From Tardiphaga sp. (lineage in GTDB: Bacteria > Pseudomonadota > Alphaproteobacteria > Rhizobiales > Xanthobacteraceae), in the NCBI GenBank assembly GCA_014377915.1, contig JACMOT010000269.1:1-32140 (forward strand): a stretch of 32,140 bases of DNA, in the 5' to 3' direction. Under the pieces are notes generated by a model. The model was not told the origin of the DNA. It saw only the letters and a list, made by a program, of their open reading frames with translations, and searched no databases. The position numbers and the translations under genes were made by a program. Every line of letters begins with the position of its first letter. Position 1 is the first letter of the stretch. Below are positions 17,481 to 26,200 of the stretch, in pieces.

Positions 17481-17980
17481 ATGTCGAAGATTTCGCCCTG
17501 CCTGTGGTTCGCCCGCGACGCCGAACAGGCCGCCAATTTCTACGTCTCGCTGCTGCCGGATTCGCGGATCGACAGGGTCCAACGCAGCCCGATCGACACG
17601 CCTCCGGCAAGGCCGGCGACGTGCTGGTGGTTGGCTTCACCCTCGCGGGGCAGAGCTTCATCGGCCTGAATGGCGGCCAGGCGGTGCCCTACTCCAATGC
17701 CGTATCGTTCACCATCACTTGCGAGGACCAGGCCGAGGTGGATCGGCTATGGGATGCCCTGACCGCCGATGGCGGCAAGCCGGTGCAATGCGGCTGGCTG
17801 AACGACCGCTGGGGCGTTCCGTGGCAGATCGTGCCGAAGGGCTTCACCGAAATGCTCGCCAGCGACAATGGCGAGGGCGCCAAGCGGGCCATGACGGCGA
17901 TGATGGGCATGGTCAAGCTCGACATGGCGGCCCTCGAAAGCGCCTATCACGACGAGCCCAAAGGCCGGAAAACAGCCTAA
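17481..17980 (+). pseudogene. Frameshifted VOC / PhnB-like (3-demethylubiquinone methyltransferase-like) gene
   Basis: The reading frame starts at ATG 17481 with MSKISPCLWFARDAEQAANFYVSLLPDSRI, typical of the VOC-fold PhnB/YjdN-like proteins, and continues to SPIDTP near 17602. The family continuation GKAGDVLVVGFTLAGQSFIGLNGG to the end KGRKTA lies in another frame, ending in TAA at 17978-17980. The span is 500 bases; one missing base near 17603 (GACACGCCTCCGGC) would restore a 166-residue protein. All later sequence is well preserved, so the damage is recent or a sequencing error. Biochemical function of this group is poorly defined. Confidence 0.8.
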
Positions 17981-18003
17981 GTGATTGATCCAAATCGTTT
18001 TAA

Positions 18004-18029
18004 GTCCGGGAATGGCGACGTCCCCGGAC
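18004..18029 (+). terminator. Weak terminator-like hairpin
   Basis: GTCCGGG (18004-18010) and CCCGGAC (18023-18029) form a 7-base perfect stem with a 12-base loop, followed by GCCTGTTATTT. It lies just after the VOC remnant. The T-run is poor, so termination is only possible. Confidence 0.3.
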
Positions 18030-18053
18030 GCCTGTTATTTGTCCGCAGCTTGC

Positions 18054-18082
18054 TTGACATCGAGTCCCGCGGCTTCTTATAT
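18054..18082 (+). promoter_or_regulatory. Sigma-70 promoter of the tRNA gene
   Basis: A perfect TTGACA (18054-18059), a 17-base spacer and TTATAT (18077-18082), placing transcription start about 37 bases before the tRNA. Confidence 0.75.
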
Positions 18083-18125
18083 GCCGCGCGTTCACAAGGG
18101 TTGTTTCAGCCCCTGCGGGCTCTGT

Positions 18126-18202
18126 GGCGGGGTAGCTCAGTTGGTTAGAGCACGGGAATCATAATCCTGGGGTCGGTGGTTCGAGTCCACTCCTCGCTAC
18201 CA
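18126..18202 (+). tRNA. tRNA-Met (anticodon CAU), elongator type
   Basis: A complete cloverleaf of 77 bases. Acceptor GGCGGGG pairs with CCTCGCT (two G-U pairs). The D arm is GCTC..GAGC; anticodon stem CGGGA / TCCTG holds loop ATCATAA with anticodon CAT. The T arm is GGTGG-TTCGAGT-CCACT, and CCA is encoded. The sequence matches the alphaproteobacterial elongator Met tRNA better than the lysidine-modified Ile tRNA that shares the CAU anticodon; the initiator is excluded because the first pair is G-U rather than the mismatch typical of initiators. Confidence 0.93.
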
Positions 18203-18309
18203 AAATCCTCCTATATTCAAGGTCGCAGCCCGACACCGCGGGTCAACTCGGCTTGCAGGTGCAACTTGTCTTGATGCGGCAGGATGCAGGTCGATGCTAT
18301 GACCATGCC

Positions 18310-19629
18310 ATGACCCGACTCACTGCTCCCATACCGCCCACCGACTGGACCGACGCCGAGATACGCGCCGCGCTGCGCGACATCTTCGATGCCGCCGTTG
18401 CCAGCGCCGAGCCAGGCGCCGCCGTATTGCGGCATCTGCCGGAAAAACCCAAAGGCCGCTGCGTCGTGGTCGGGGCCGGCAAGGCCGCGGTGGCGATGGC
18501 GGTGGCGCTCGACAAGGCATGGCCCGATGTCGACCTGTCCGGCGTGGTGGTCACACGGCACGGCCAGGGCGCGCCGGCCGGGCGGATCGAGGTGCTGGAA
18601 GCCGCGCATCCCCGGCCCGACGCCGGCAGCGAGATGGCCGGCCGCCGCATGCTGGCCGCGGTGCAGGGCCTGACCGCGGACGATCTCGTCGTCGCTCTGA
18701 TGTCGGGCGGCGGCTCGTCGCTGATGGTGGTGCCCGCCGACGGCATGACGCTCGCCGACAAGCAGGCGGTCTACAACACCCTGCTGCACAGTGGCGCCAA
18801 CATCGTCGAGATGAACGCGGTGCGCAAACATCTCTCGGCCATCAAGGGCGGGCGGCTGGCGCAGGCGGCGCATCCGGCGCGGGTGGTGACGCTGGCGATC
18901 AGCGACATTCCCGGTGACGATCCGGCGGCGATCGCCTCGGGACCCACGGTGGCCGATTCGGGCACGCTGGCCGAGGTGCGCGACATCCTCGCACGCTACC
19001 GGATGGAACTGCCGGCGGGTGCGCTGGCGGTGCTCGCCGGCGATCCGCAGACGCCGAAATCGCTGGCCGCGCACAATAGCGTCACCGTGATCGCCGCGCC
19101 GTCGCTGGCGCTGGAGGCCGCCGCGAAAGCTGCGACAAAACTAGGTCTGACGCCGCTGATCCTCGGCGACGCGATCGAAGGCGAGAGCCGGCAGGCCGGG
19201 ATCGTGATGGCCGGCATCGCGCGCTCGGTCCACCTCAACGGATTGCCGGTCCGCGCCCCCGCCATACTTTTGTCGGGCGGCGAGACCACCGTCACGATCG
19301 GCCCGGACAAACCCGGCCGCGGCGGGCGAAATACTGAATTCCTGCTCGGCTTCGCCATCGCCATGGCCGGCGAAGCCGACGTCTTCGCACTCGCCGGCGA
19401 CAGCGATGGCATCGACGGAACCGAGGATGCCGCCGGCGCCATCGTTACCCCCGACACGCTGGCGCGCGCCCGCGAGAAAAATCTCAATCCGCGTGCGCTG
19501 CTTGTCGCACATGACAGCTATAGTTTGTTCGCAGGGATCGGCGACCTGGTCCACACCGGCCCTACCGGTACCAATGTCAATGATATCAGAGCCATTCTGA
19601 TCACCAGAGGCGGCCTCGCGGCCGAATGA
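18310..19629 (+). CDS. Glycerate 2-kinase (MOFRL / TtuD family)
   Basis: 439-residue glycerate kinase that phosphorylates glycerate to 2-phosphoglycerate; some relatives were named hydroxypyruvate reductase (TtuD). Two-domain layout: an N-terminal nucleotide-binding region with VVVGAGKAAVAMAVAL and MSGGGSSLM, and a C-terminal MOFRL domain with LLSGGETTVTIGPDKPGRGGRNTEFLLG and ALAGDSDGIDGTEDAAGAI. ATG 18310 is preferred over the in-frame TTG 18253; no strong ribosome site is seen. It overlaps the pyruvate kinase gene by ATGA, the arrangement seen in glycerate/tartrate operons. Confidence 0.92.
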   Translation: MTRLTAPIPPTDWTDAEIRAALRDIFDAAVASAEPGAAVLRHLPEKPKGRCVVVGAGKAAVAMAVALDKAWPDVDLSGVVVTRHGQGAPAGRIEVLEAAHPRPDAGSEMAGRRMLAAVQGLTADDLVVALMSGGGSSLMVVPADGMTLADKQAVYNTLLHSGANIVEMNAVRKHLSAIKGGRLAQAAHPARVVTLAISDIPGDDPAAIASGPTVADSGTLAEVRDILARYRMELPAGALAVLAGDPQTPKSLAAHNSVTVIAAPSLALEAAAKAATKLGLTPLILGDAIEGESRQAGIVMAGIARSVHLNGLPVRAPAILLSGGETTVTIGPDKPGRGGRNTEFLLGFAIAMAGEADVFALAGDSDGIDGTEDAAGAIVTPDTLARAREKNLNPRALLVAHDSYSLFAGIGDLVHTGPTGTNVNDIRAILITRGGLAAE

Positions 19630-21047
19630 ACATGCGTCGCAACCGTCGGGCCAAGATCGTCGCCACCGTGGGTCCCGCCAGCGGGTCGCCGGAAATGCTC
19701 GAGCAATTATTCCTGTCTGGCGTCGATACGTTCCGACTGAACTTCAGCCATGGCACCCATGAGGACCATGCCAGGGTCCACGCCGCGATCCGCGCGCTGG
19801 AAACCAGGCTCGGCCGTCCCATTGGCATTCTGCAGGATCTGCAGGGACCGAAGATTCGTGTTGGAACCATCAAGGACGGCAAATTCGTCGTCGCGGCCGG
19901 CGAGGCGGTGCGCTTTGTGCCCAAGGGCGCGGACGGCGACAAGATGTCGATCCCGCTGCCGCATCCGGAAATTTTTGACGCCGTCACGCCCGGCGACGAT
20001 CTGCTGATCGACGACGGCCGCATCCGCGTCCGCGTCACCGGCATCGGCGGCGATTTCATCGATGCCAAAATCATCACAGGCGGTACGATCTCGAACCGCA
20101 AGGGCGTCAATGTGCCGAGCGCGGTGCTGAACCTGTCGCCTTTGACGGCGAAGGACCGTGCCGATCTCGCTTTCGGCCTCGAACTCGGCGTCGACTGGGT
20201 CGCGCTGTCCTTTGTGCAGAAGCCTGGCGACGTGATCGAGGCGCTCGGCTTGATCGACGGCCGCGCCGGCGTGATGTCGAAGATCGAGAAGCCGGCGGCG
20301 CTGGAACATATCGACGACATCATCCGACTGTCCGGCGCGGTGATGGTGGCGCGCGGCGATCTCGGCGTCGAGATCCCGCATGAGGATGTCCCGGGCCGAC
20401 AGAAGGAACTGATCAAATCCTGCCGCCTCGCCGGCAAGCCGGTGATCGTCGCCACCCAGATGCTGGACTCGATGGTCGCAGCCCCCACGCCGACGCGCGC
20501 GGAAGCCTCCGATGTCGCCACCGCGATCTATGACGGCGCCGACGCGGTGATGCTGTCGGCGGAATCCGCCAGCGGCGCCTATCCGCGCGAGGCCGTGGAG
20601 ATGATGAGCCGCATCATCGAGAGCACCGAGCGGCACAAGATGTATCGCTCGATCCTCGACGCCTCGCAGCCCGGCGAGGAAGAGACCGCGCCGCACGCGG
20701 TCGCCGCCGCCGCCGCCGATCTCGCCGCGGCCCTTCATGCCGCGGCGATCGTCGCCTTCACGTCGAGCGGCACCACCGCCGCGCGCATCGCCCGCAAGCG
20801 CCCCAAGGTCGCACTGCTGGCGGTGACGCCGAACCAGCTGGTGGCCCGGCAATTGTGCCTGCTGTGGGGCGCGCACAGCGTGCTGTCGGAAGACATCCAC
20901 ACCTATGAGGAAATGGTCGAGAAGGCGACCCAGACGGCGCGCGCCGAATCATTCGCCAAGCAGGCGGACGCCATCGTCGTGGTCGCCGGCATTCCGTTCG
21001 CCGAGGCCGGCACCACCAATAACCTGCGGGTCGTGCAGATCGATTGA
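19626..21047 (+). CDS. pyk: Pyruvate kinase
   Basis: Converts phosphoenolpyruvate and ADP to pyruvate and ATP. 473 residues. Visible parts are RRAKIVATVGPAS and FRLNFSHGTHEDH at the start, the B domain around LLIDDGRIRVRV, the active-site signature GVMSKIEKPAAL with the catalytic lysine, MVARGDLGVEIP for metal and substrate binding, TQMLDSM, and EASDVATAIYDGADAVMLSAESA. The C-terminal regulatory-site domain is present (VAFTSSGTTAARIARKRP). The start ATG overlaps the glycerate kinase stop, so expression is coupled; this copy is probably dedicated to glycerate use (TtuE-like) rather than being the only glycolytic enzyme (inference). Confidence 0.95.
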   Translation: MNMRRNRRAKIVATVGPASGSPEMLEQLFLSGVDTFRLNFSHGTHEDHARVHAAIRALETRLGRPIGILQDLQGPKIRVGTIKDGKFVVAAGEAVRFVPKGADGDKMSIPLPHPEIFDAVTPGDDLLIDDGRIRVRVTGIGGDFIDAKIITGGTISNRKGVNVPSAVLNLSPLTAKDRADLAFGLELGVDWVALSFVQKPGDVIEALGLIDGRAGVMSKIEKPAALEHIDDIIRLSGAVMVARGDLGVEIPHEDVPGRQKELIKSCRLAGKPVIVATQMLDSMVAAPTPTRAEASDVATAIYDGADAVMLSAESASGAYPREAVEMMSRIIESTERHKMYRSILDASQPGEEETAPHAVAAAAADLAAALHAAAIVAFTSSGTTAARIARKRPKVALLAVTPNQLVARQLCLLWGAHSVLSEDIHTYEEMVEKATQTARAESFAKQADAIVVVAGIPFAEAGTTNNLRVVQID

Positions 21048-21086
21048 GCCACCACGAACGGCGGATCATCATTCAACCGGTTGCTG

Positions 21087-22379
21087 TCAGCAATCCAGCG
21101 TGTTGTCGCGTTCCCATTCCGAGAGATGGCGGGCGTGGTCGTCCCATTCCTGTCGCTTCAGCCTGGTGAAGGCCGCGACCAGCGCGCCCAGGCTTTCGTT
21201 CAGCACCTGACTTCCTTCCAGCGCGCGAATCGCATCGAGCAGATTGAGCGGCAGGCGCTTGACGTCACCGACGGTGTGGCCCTCGGTGTACATGTTGATA
21301 TCGAGGCGCTTGCCGGGATCGCGCTGGTTGCGGATGCCGTCGAGGCCGGCGGCGATGATGGCGGCCTGCAGCGCATAGGGATTGACGGCGCCGTCGGGCA
21401 GCCGCAGCTCGAAGCGGCCGGGCTCGGGAATCCGGATCATGTGGGTGCGGTTGTTGCCGGTGTAGGTCACCGAACTCGGCGACCACGTCGCCCCCGACGC
21501 CGTGCGCGACGCGTTGATGCGCTTGTAGGAATTCACCGTCGGGTTGAGAATGGCGGCCAGCGCCTCGGCGGAATGCATGATGCCGCCGATGAAGTGATAG
21601 CCGAGCGCGGAGACGCCGAGCTCGCCCTTCTCGTCCTCGAACAGGTTGCGGTCGCCGTCCCACAGCGAGACGTGGACGTGGCAGCCATTGCCGGTGAGGT
21701 CGACGAACGGCTTGGGCATGAAGGTCGCGCGCATGCCGTGCTTTTCGGCGATCGCCTTGGCCATGTATTTGAAGAACACGTGACGATCCGCGGTCACCAG
21801 CGCGTCGTCGAAGCCCCAGTTCATCTCGAACTGGCCGTTGGCGTCCTCGTGATCGCTCTGATACGGGCCCCAGCCGAGCTGCTGCATGGCATCGCTAATC
21901 TCGCTGATGACCTCGTAGCGCCGCATCAAGGCGGATTGATCGTAGCAGGGCTTCGCCTGCCGGTCGGCGCCATCGTCGATGCTGCGGCCATCCGGCGCGA
22001 TCAGGAAGAATTCACATTCGACCCCGCTCTTGAGCTGCATGCTCTTGCCGGCCTTGGCGATCAGGCGTTTCAAGGTGTTGCGCGGCGCCTGCTCGACCGG
22101 TCTGCCGCTCATCCACGGATCGGCGGCGAGCCAGGCCACTTCGGGTTTCCATGGCAACTGAATCAGGCTGGCGGCGTCGGGCATCGCCAGCACGTCAGGA
22201 TCGGCCGGGGTCATGTCGAGCCAGGTCGCGAAGCCGGCAAAACCGGCGCCATTCTTCATCATGCCGTTGATGGCGGTGGCCGGCACCAGCTTGGCCCGCA
22301 GCGAGCCGAACAGGTCGGTGTAGGAGATCAGGAAATTCTTGATGCCGCGTTGTTCGGCCGTCTTCGCCAGGTCCGACAT
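21087..22379 (-). CDS. gmaS: Glutamine synthetase-like ligase, probable gamma-glutamylmethylamide synthetase
   Basis: 430-residue member of the glutamine synthetase fold, GlnT/GmaS branch. Visible features are VECEFFLI and DANGQFEMNWGF for metal and glutamate binding, the ATP-region KPFVDLTGNGCHVHVSLWD, NSYKRINASRTASGATWSPSSVTY, and the arginine site RFELRLPDGAVNPY. ATG 22379 has AAGAGG upstream. It is last in the mgsA-mgsB-mgsC order, and that company is what points to gamma-glutamylmethylamide formation from glutamate and methylamine; by itself it could be a type III (GlnT) glutamine synthetase. Confidence 0.8.
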   Translation of the reverse strand: MSDLAKTAEQRGIKNFLISYTDLFGSLRAKLVPATAINGMMKNGAGFAGFATWLDMTPADPDVLAMPDAASLIQLPWKPEVAWLAADPWMSGRPVEQAPRNTLKRLIAKAGKSMQLKSGVECEFFLIAPDGRSIDDGADRQAKPCYDQSALMRRYEVISEISDAMQQLGWGPYQSDHEDANGQFEMNWGFDDALVTADRHVFFKYMAKAIAEKHGMRATFMPKPFVDLTGNGCHVHVSLWDGDRNLFEDEKGELGVSALGYHFIGGIMHSAEALAAILNPTVNSYKRINASRTASGATWSPSSVTYTGNNRTHMIRIPEPGRFELRLPDGAVNPYALQAAIIAAGLDGIRNQRDPGKRLDINMYTEGHTVGDVKRLPLNLLDAIRALEGSQVLNESLGALVAAFTRLKRQEWDDHARHLSEWERDNTLDC

Positions 22380-22412
22380 GTTGCCTCTTGCCTCGCTGCG
22401 GTTACGACGTGG

Positions 22413-23756
22413 TCAGAAGTTATTTCTACCCGGAATCCAGTTGGTGCCCGCCAGCGGAACGCCGGCCATGGCAGCGGCCTCCACCGTGAGCGCGACGAGG
22501 TCTTCGGGTTCCAGATTGTGGACATGGCTCTTGCCGCAGGCCCGCGCGATGGTCTGGCACTCCAGCGTCAGCACCGCGAGATAATTGGCGAGCCGTCTTC
22601 CGGCGAGCACCGGATCGAGCCGCGCCGCCAGCAGCGGATCCTGCGTGGTGATGCCGGCGGGATCGCGGCCCTCATGCCAGTCGTCATAGGCGCCGGCCGT
22701 GGTGCCGAGCGCGCGATATTCTTCCTCGTGGCGCGGGTCATTGTCGCCCAGCGCGATCAGCGCCGCTGTACCGATCGAAACCACGTCGGCACCCAGCGCC
22801 AGCGCCTTGGCGACATCGGCGCCGGTCCGGATGCCGCCGGAGACGATCAGCTGCACCTTGCGATGCAGGCCGAGATCCCGCAGCGCCTGCACCGCCGGGC
22901 CGATCGCCGCCAGGATCGGCAGGCCGACATTCTCGATGAAGACTTCCTGCGTCGCCGCGGTGCCGCCCTGCATGCCGTCGAGCACCACCACGTCGGCGCC
23001 GGATTTCACCGCCAGCGCCGTGTCGTAATAGGGCCGGCTGGCGCCGACCTTGACGAAGATCGGCTTCTCCCAATCGGTCAACTCGCGCAGCTCCTCGATC
23101 TTGATCTCGAGATCGTCGGGGCCGGTCCAATCGGGATGACGGCAGGCCGAGCGCTGGTCGATCCCTTCCGGCAGGTTGCGCATCCTGGCGACGCGCGCGG
23201 AAATCTTCTGGCCGAGCAGCATGCCGCCGCCGCCGGGCTTGGCGCCCTGCCCGATCACCACCTCGATGGCATCAGCCCTGCGCAGGTCGACCGGGTTCAT
23301 GCCGTAGCGCGACGGCAGATATTGATAGACCAGCGTCTTGGAGTGCGTGCGCTCTTCACTCGTCATGCCACCGTCGCCGGTGGTGGTCGAGGTCCCCATC
23401 GCCGAGGCGCCGCGGCCGAGCGCCTCCTTGGCGGCGCCTGACAGCGCGCCAAAGCTCATGCCGGCGATGGTTATCGGGATCTTCAGCTCGATCGGCTTCT
23501 TCGCAAAACGGGTGCCGAGCAGCACATTGGTCCCGCATTTTTCGCGGTAGCCCTCCAGCGGATAACGCGAGATCGACGCGCCCAGAAACAGCAGGTCGTC
23601 GAAATGCGGCAGCTTGCGCTTGGCGCCGCCGCCGCGAATATCGTAGATGCCGGTCGCCGCCGCGCGCTGGATCTCGGCAATGGTGTGCGGATCGAAGGTC
23701 GCGGAATAGCGTGGCAAGGTACGATGGGTCGCGGCGGGATGGTCGTGGTCGGCCAT
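22413..23756 (-). CDS. mgsC: FMN-binding glutamate synthase domain protein, probable N-methylglutamate synthase subunit C
   Basis: 447 residues corresponding to the central FMN domain of glutamate synthase (GlxD/MgsC-like). Characteristic segments are PITIAGMSFGALSGAAKEALGRGA, STTTGDGGMTSEER, QGAKPGGGGMLLGQKIS, PIFVKVGA and the phosphate-binding VSGGIRTGADVAKALALGADVVSIG. Near the C-terminus ACGKSHVHNLEPEDLVAL replaces the cysteine-rich cluster loop of large GOGAT enzymes. It starts at ATG 23756, 11 bases after the mgsB stop, with GGAG upstream. Together with subunits A and B it would exchange methylamine, or another amine, onto glutamate. Confidence 0.87.
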   Translation of the reverse strand: MADHDHPAATHRTLPRYSATFDPHTIAEIQRAAATGIYDIRGGGAKRKLPHFDDLLFLGASISRYPLEGYREKCGTNVLLGTRFAKKPIELKIPITIAGMSFGALSGAAKEALGRGASAMGTSTTTGDGGMTSEERTHSKTLVYQYLPSRYGMNPVDLRRADAIEVVIGQGAKPGGGGMLLGQKISARVARMRNLPEGIDQRSACRHPDWTGPDDLEIKIEELRELTDWEKPIFVKVGASRPYYDTALAVKSGADVVVLDGMQGGTAATQEVFIENVGLPILAAIGPAVQALRDLGLHRKVQLIVSGGIRTGADVAKALALGADVVSIGTAALIALGDNDPRHEEEYRALGTTAGAYDDWHEGRDPAGITTQDPLLAARLDPVLAGRRLANYLAVLTLECQTIARACGKSHVHNLEPEDLVALTVEAAAMAGVPLAGTNWIPGRNNF

Positions 23757-23767
23757 TAAAACTCCGA

Positions 23768-24454
23768 TCAGTAGGCGTCGACGTTGTCGACGTGGAAATG
23801 ATAAAGTTTGCGCGCCGAGCCGTAGAGCCGGAAATCGGCGCTCGCGACATCGTCGATCCCGGCTCTGGCGAGGACGCTGTCGAGCACGCCGCGGTCCGCG
23901 TCCGTCATCGGCTTCTCGATACAATCGGCGCCGAGACTCTTGACCGCACCGCGCACGAACAGCCGCGCTTCATAGATGGAATCGCCGAGCGCCTCGCCGG
24001 CATCGCCCAGCACCACGAGGCTGCCCTCCTGCGCCATGAAGGCACTCATCGGCCCGATCGACCCCTTGACGACGATATCGATGCCTTTCATCGAAATGCC
24101 GCACCGCGCCGAGGCGTTGCCCTCGATCAGCAGCAGCCCGCCATGACCGGTGGCCCCCGCCGCCTGGCTGGCATCGCCCTTCACCGTGACGGCGCCGGAC
24201 ATCATGTTCTCGGCGACGCCGACGCCGGCATTGCCATGGATGACAACATGGGCCTCGCAATTCATGCCGGCGCAGTAGTAGCCGACATGGCCGTCGATCT
24301 CGACGGTGATGGGGAGCGTCAGGCCGCAGGCGATGGCGTGCTTGCCGCCGGGATTACGCACCCGCCAATGGGTCTCGTTGGTATCCGCCGGAAGCGCGTG
24401 GAGCTGGGCATTCAGCTCGCGCAGTGTGATCGATGCCAGGTCGGCGTCGGACAT
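23768..24454 (-). CDS. mgsB: Glutamate synthase GXGXG-domain protein, probable N-methylglutamate synthase subunit B
   Basis: 228 residues forming the right-handed beta-helix domain that ends large glutamate synthases (GlxC/MgsB-like). The repeating pattern is seen in GHVGYYCAGMNCEAHVVIHG, GNAGVGVAENMMSGAVTVKG, GATGHGGLLLIEGNASARCG and KGIDIVVKGSIGPMSAFMAQ. ATG 24454 overlaps the mgsA stop as TGATG. Its role is structural, in the channel of the synthase complex. Confidence 0.87.
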   Translation of the reverse strand: MSDADLASITLRELNAQLHALPADTNETHWRVRNPGGKHAIACGLTLPITVEIDGHVGYYCAGMNCEAHVVIHGNAGVGVAENMMSGAVTVKGDASQAAGATGHGGLLLIEGNASARCGISMKGIDIVVKGSIGPMSAFMAQEGSLVVLGDAGEALGDSIYEARLFVRGAVKSLGADCIEKPMTDADRGVLDSVLARAGIDDVASADFRLYGSARKLYHFHVDNVDAY

Positions 24455-25344
24455 CAATGGCGTTCCCAGGCATACACAATGGAAGGCTCCGGCTCGAACA
24501 CGCGAGCGTTCGCGATGCCCGGCAACGCGTCCAGCGCGCGATATTCCGAGCCGAACGCGACATAGTCGTCGGTCTCCGCCATCACCGCCGGCTTGCAGGC
24601 AATCGGATCGCGCAACACCGCGAAGCCGGTCTCGGTGCCGACCACGAATGTGTAGAAGCCGTCGAGATCGCTGAGGCTTTGCGTCAGCGCTTGCTTCAAC
24701 CCGGCGCCCTCCCGCATCCGCCAGGTCAGATACCCCGCGGCGACTTCGCTGTCATTGTCGGTCGCGAAGGATAGCCCCTCCCGCTTCAGCACGCGGCGAA
24801 CCGCGTGATGGTTGGACAGCGAGCCATTGTGGACCAGGCACTGGTCGAGTCCGGTGGAAAACGGATGCGCGCCGTTGGTGGTGACCGCCGATTCCGTGGC
24901 CATGCGGGTATGGCCGATGCCGTGCGTGCCGGACATCGAGGACAGCGCAAATCGCCGGGCGACGTCGCCGGGCAGCCCAACTTCCTTGTACAGTTCCATG
25001 CGGGCGCCGGAGCCGACCACTTCGACAGCCGGCGCTTGCCGAGCCACCGCCGCCACAAGCCGCTCACGCAGGTCGGTCGCCACCGACACGATCACGTGGT
25101 TGGAACGGGTCACGGCGTGCAGCGGACCGACCTCCCGCTCAAGCTCAGCAATCGTCGCAGCCGCGTCTCCGCTGACGATACGCAAGGTCACCTTGATCCG
25201 CCCGCGATCGCCCTTGCCGTAGATCGCAAAGCCGGCGCTATCCGGCCCGCGATCGGACAGCGTTTCGATCATCCGGTGCAACATCGCCCCAAGTTGAGGC
25301 TCCAGCGCCGCGTTCTTGAGGAACAATCCTGCAATTCCGCACAT
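24454..25344 (-). CDS. mgsA: Class II glutamine amidotransferase, probable N-methylglutamate synthase subunit A
   Basis: 296-residue Ntn-type glutaminase domain (GlxB/MgsA-like). The catalytic Cys2 is in MCGIAGLFL and becomes N-terminal after removal of methionine. SDRGPDSAGFAIYG, GIGHTRMATESAVTTNGAHPF and LVHNGSLSNH are the substrate and catalytic loops, and FATDNDSEVAAGYL follows. In large GOGAT proteins this is the first domain; here it is a separate gene followed by B and C, as in the mgsABC order. It is first in the operon and faces the XRE-cupin regulator. Confidence 0.88.
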   Translation of the reverse strand: MCGIAGLFLKNAALEPQLGAMLHRMIETLSDRGPDSAGFAIYGKGDRGRIKVTLRIVSGDAAATIAELEREVGPLHAVTRSNHVIVSVATDLRERLVAAVARQAPAVEVVGSGARMELYKEVGLPGDVARRFALSSMSGTHGIGHTRMATESAVTTNGAHPFSTGLDQCLVHNGSLSNHHAVRRVLKREGLSFATDNDSEVAAGYLTWRMREGAGLKQALTQSLSDLDGFYTFVVGTETGFAVLRDPIACKPAVMAETDDYVAFGSEYRALDALPGIANARVFEPEPSIVYAWERH

Positions 25345-25353
25345 TTTCGCCTC

Positions 25354-25371
25354 AAGAAAATTTATTTCCTT
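25354..25371. promoter_or_regulatory. Imperfect palindrome, candidate operator before mgsA
   Basis: AAGAAAAT-TT-ATTTCCTT has 7 of 8 arm positions paired and lies about 10 bases before the mgsA start, in an AT-rich patch between mgsA and the divergent XRE-cupin gene. The position would block mgsA translation start or early transcription. Regulator binding is inferred from position only. Confidence 0.4.
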
Positions 25372-25473
25372 AAACCTACTTTGCAGAAAATCGACTGTCA
25401 ATCGGCGCGCGCGGTGGCCGGAATGGATAGCTCTGAAAAGATGAGTTGATGTAGCGGCTTGGCTGGGGCAGTG

Positions 25474-26190
25474 ATGAAACGTCATGATAGGAATCCACTT
25501 CTCTCCGACAGCCATGAGGGCCGCGAGTTGACGAAAGCCGCCAGCAAGAAATCGACGCGCACGAAAATGGCCGCTGCCGGCGATCTTCTGACCGGCTCCG
25601 ATGCGCCGGCGGAGATTGCCAGCACGCTTGAATCCCAGATCGGCATCGAAGTGCGACAGCTCCGCAAGGCGCTGGAGCTGACCGTCGCCGAGCTGGGTAT
25701 ATCGGCGGGGATCTCGACGGGCATGCTGTCCAAGATCGAGAATGGCAGCATCTCGCCGTCGTTGACGACGCTGAGCGCGCTTGCCAAGTCGCTCAATGTC
25801 CCGATCAGCCGGTTTTTCCGGGAGACCGAGGAACGCCGCGACTGTTCGTTCGTGAAGGCGGGCGCCGGGGTCAAGATCGACCGGCGCGGTACCAAGTCCG
25901 GCCATCAGTACAATCTGCTCGGCCATTCCATCCATGGCGAGATCGGCGTCGAGCCCTATCTCATCACACTGAATCAGGACGCCGAGCCCTACACGAATTT
26001 CCGCCATGCCGGTGTCGAGCTGATCTACATGCTGTCCGGCAAGGTGCGCTACCGACATGCCGACAAGACCTATCTGCTGGAGCCCGGCGACGCCTTGTTC
26101 TTCGACGCCGCGGCCCGTCACGGCCCCGAGGAACTGATCAAGGCGCCGATGAAGTATCTGTCGGTGATCGTCTATCCGCGGCGTAGCTAG
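25474..26190 (+). CDS. XRE-family regulator with C-terminal cupin domain
   Basis: 238 residues from ATG 25474 (TTG 25459 is in frame; no good ribosome site for either). A basic tail is followed by a helix-turn-helix at about residues 59-115 (VRQLRKALELTVAELGISAGISTGMLSKIENGSISPSLTTLSALAKSLN) and a cupin domain at about 150-235 (ELIYMLSGKVRYRHADKTYLLEPGDALFFDAAARHGPEEL). Regulators of this design usually sense small amine- or acid-related metabolites. The divergent position implies control of the mgs/gma operon. Confidence 0.9.
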   Translation: MKRHDRNPLLSDSHEGRELTKAASKKSTRTKMAAAGDLLTGSDAPAEIASTLESQIGIEVRQLRKALELTVAELGISAGISTGMLSKIENGSISPSLTTLSALAKSLNVPISRFFRETEERRDCSFVKAGAGVKIDRRGTKSGHQYNLLGHSIHGEIGVEPYLITLNQDAEPYTNFRHAGVELIYMLSGKVRYRHADKTYLLEPGDALFFDAAARHGPEELIKAPMKYLSVIVYPRRS

Positions 26191-26200
26191 GCGGAAAAGC

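Noticed and set aside
17986..17999. TTGATCCAAATCGT as an FNR box
   Set aside because: Only one half-site is intact and no gene start suited to it follows; the next gene is the tRNA with its own strong promoter.
18253..18309. Extended N-terminus of glycerate kinase from TTG 18253
   Set aside because: The added residues do not resemble the family N-terminus and no ribosome site is present; ATG 18310 fits better.
21081..23441. Open frame of 786 codons on the plus strand
   Set aside because: Antisense to gmaS and mgsC, which have clear family motifs; its protein is arginine/histidine-rich noise, as expected in GC-rich DNA.
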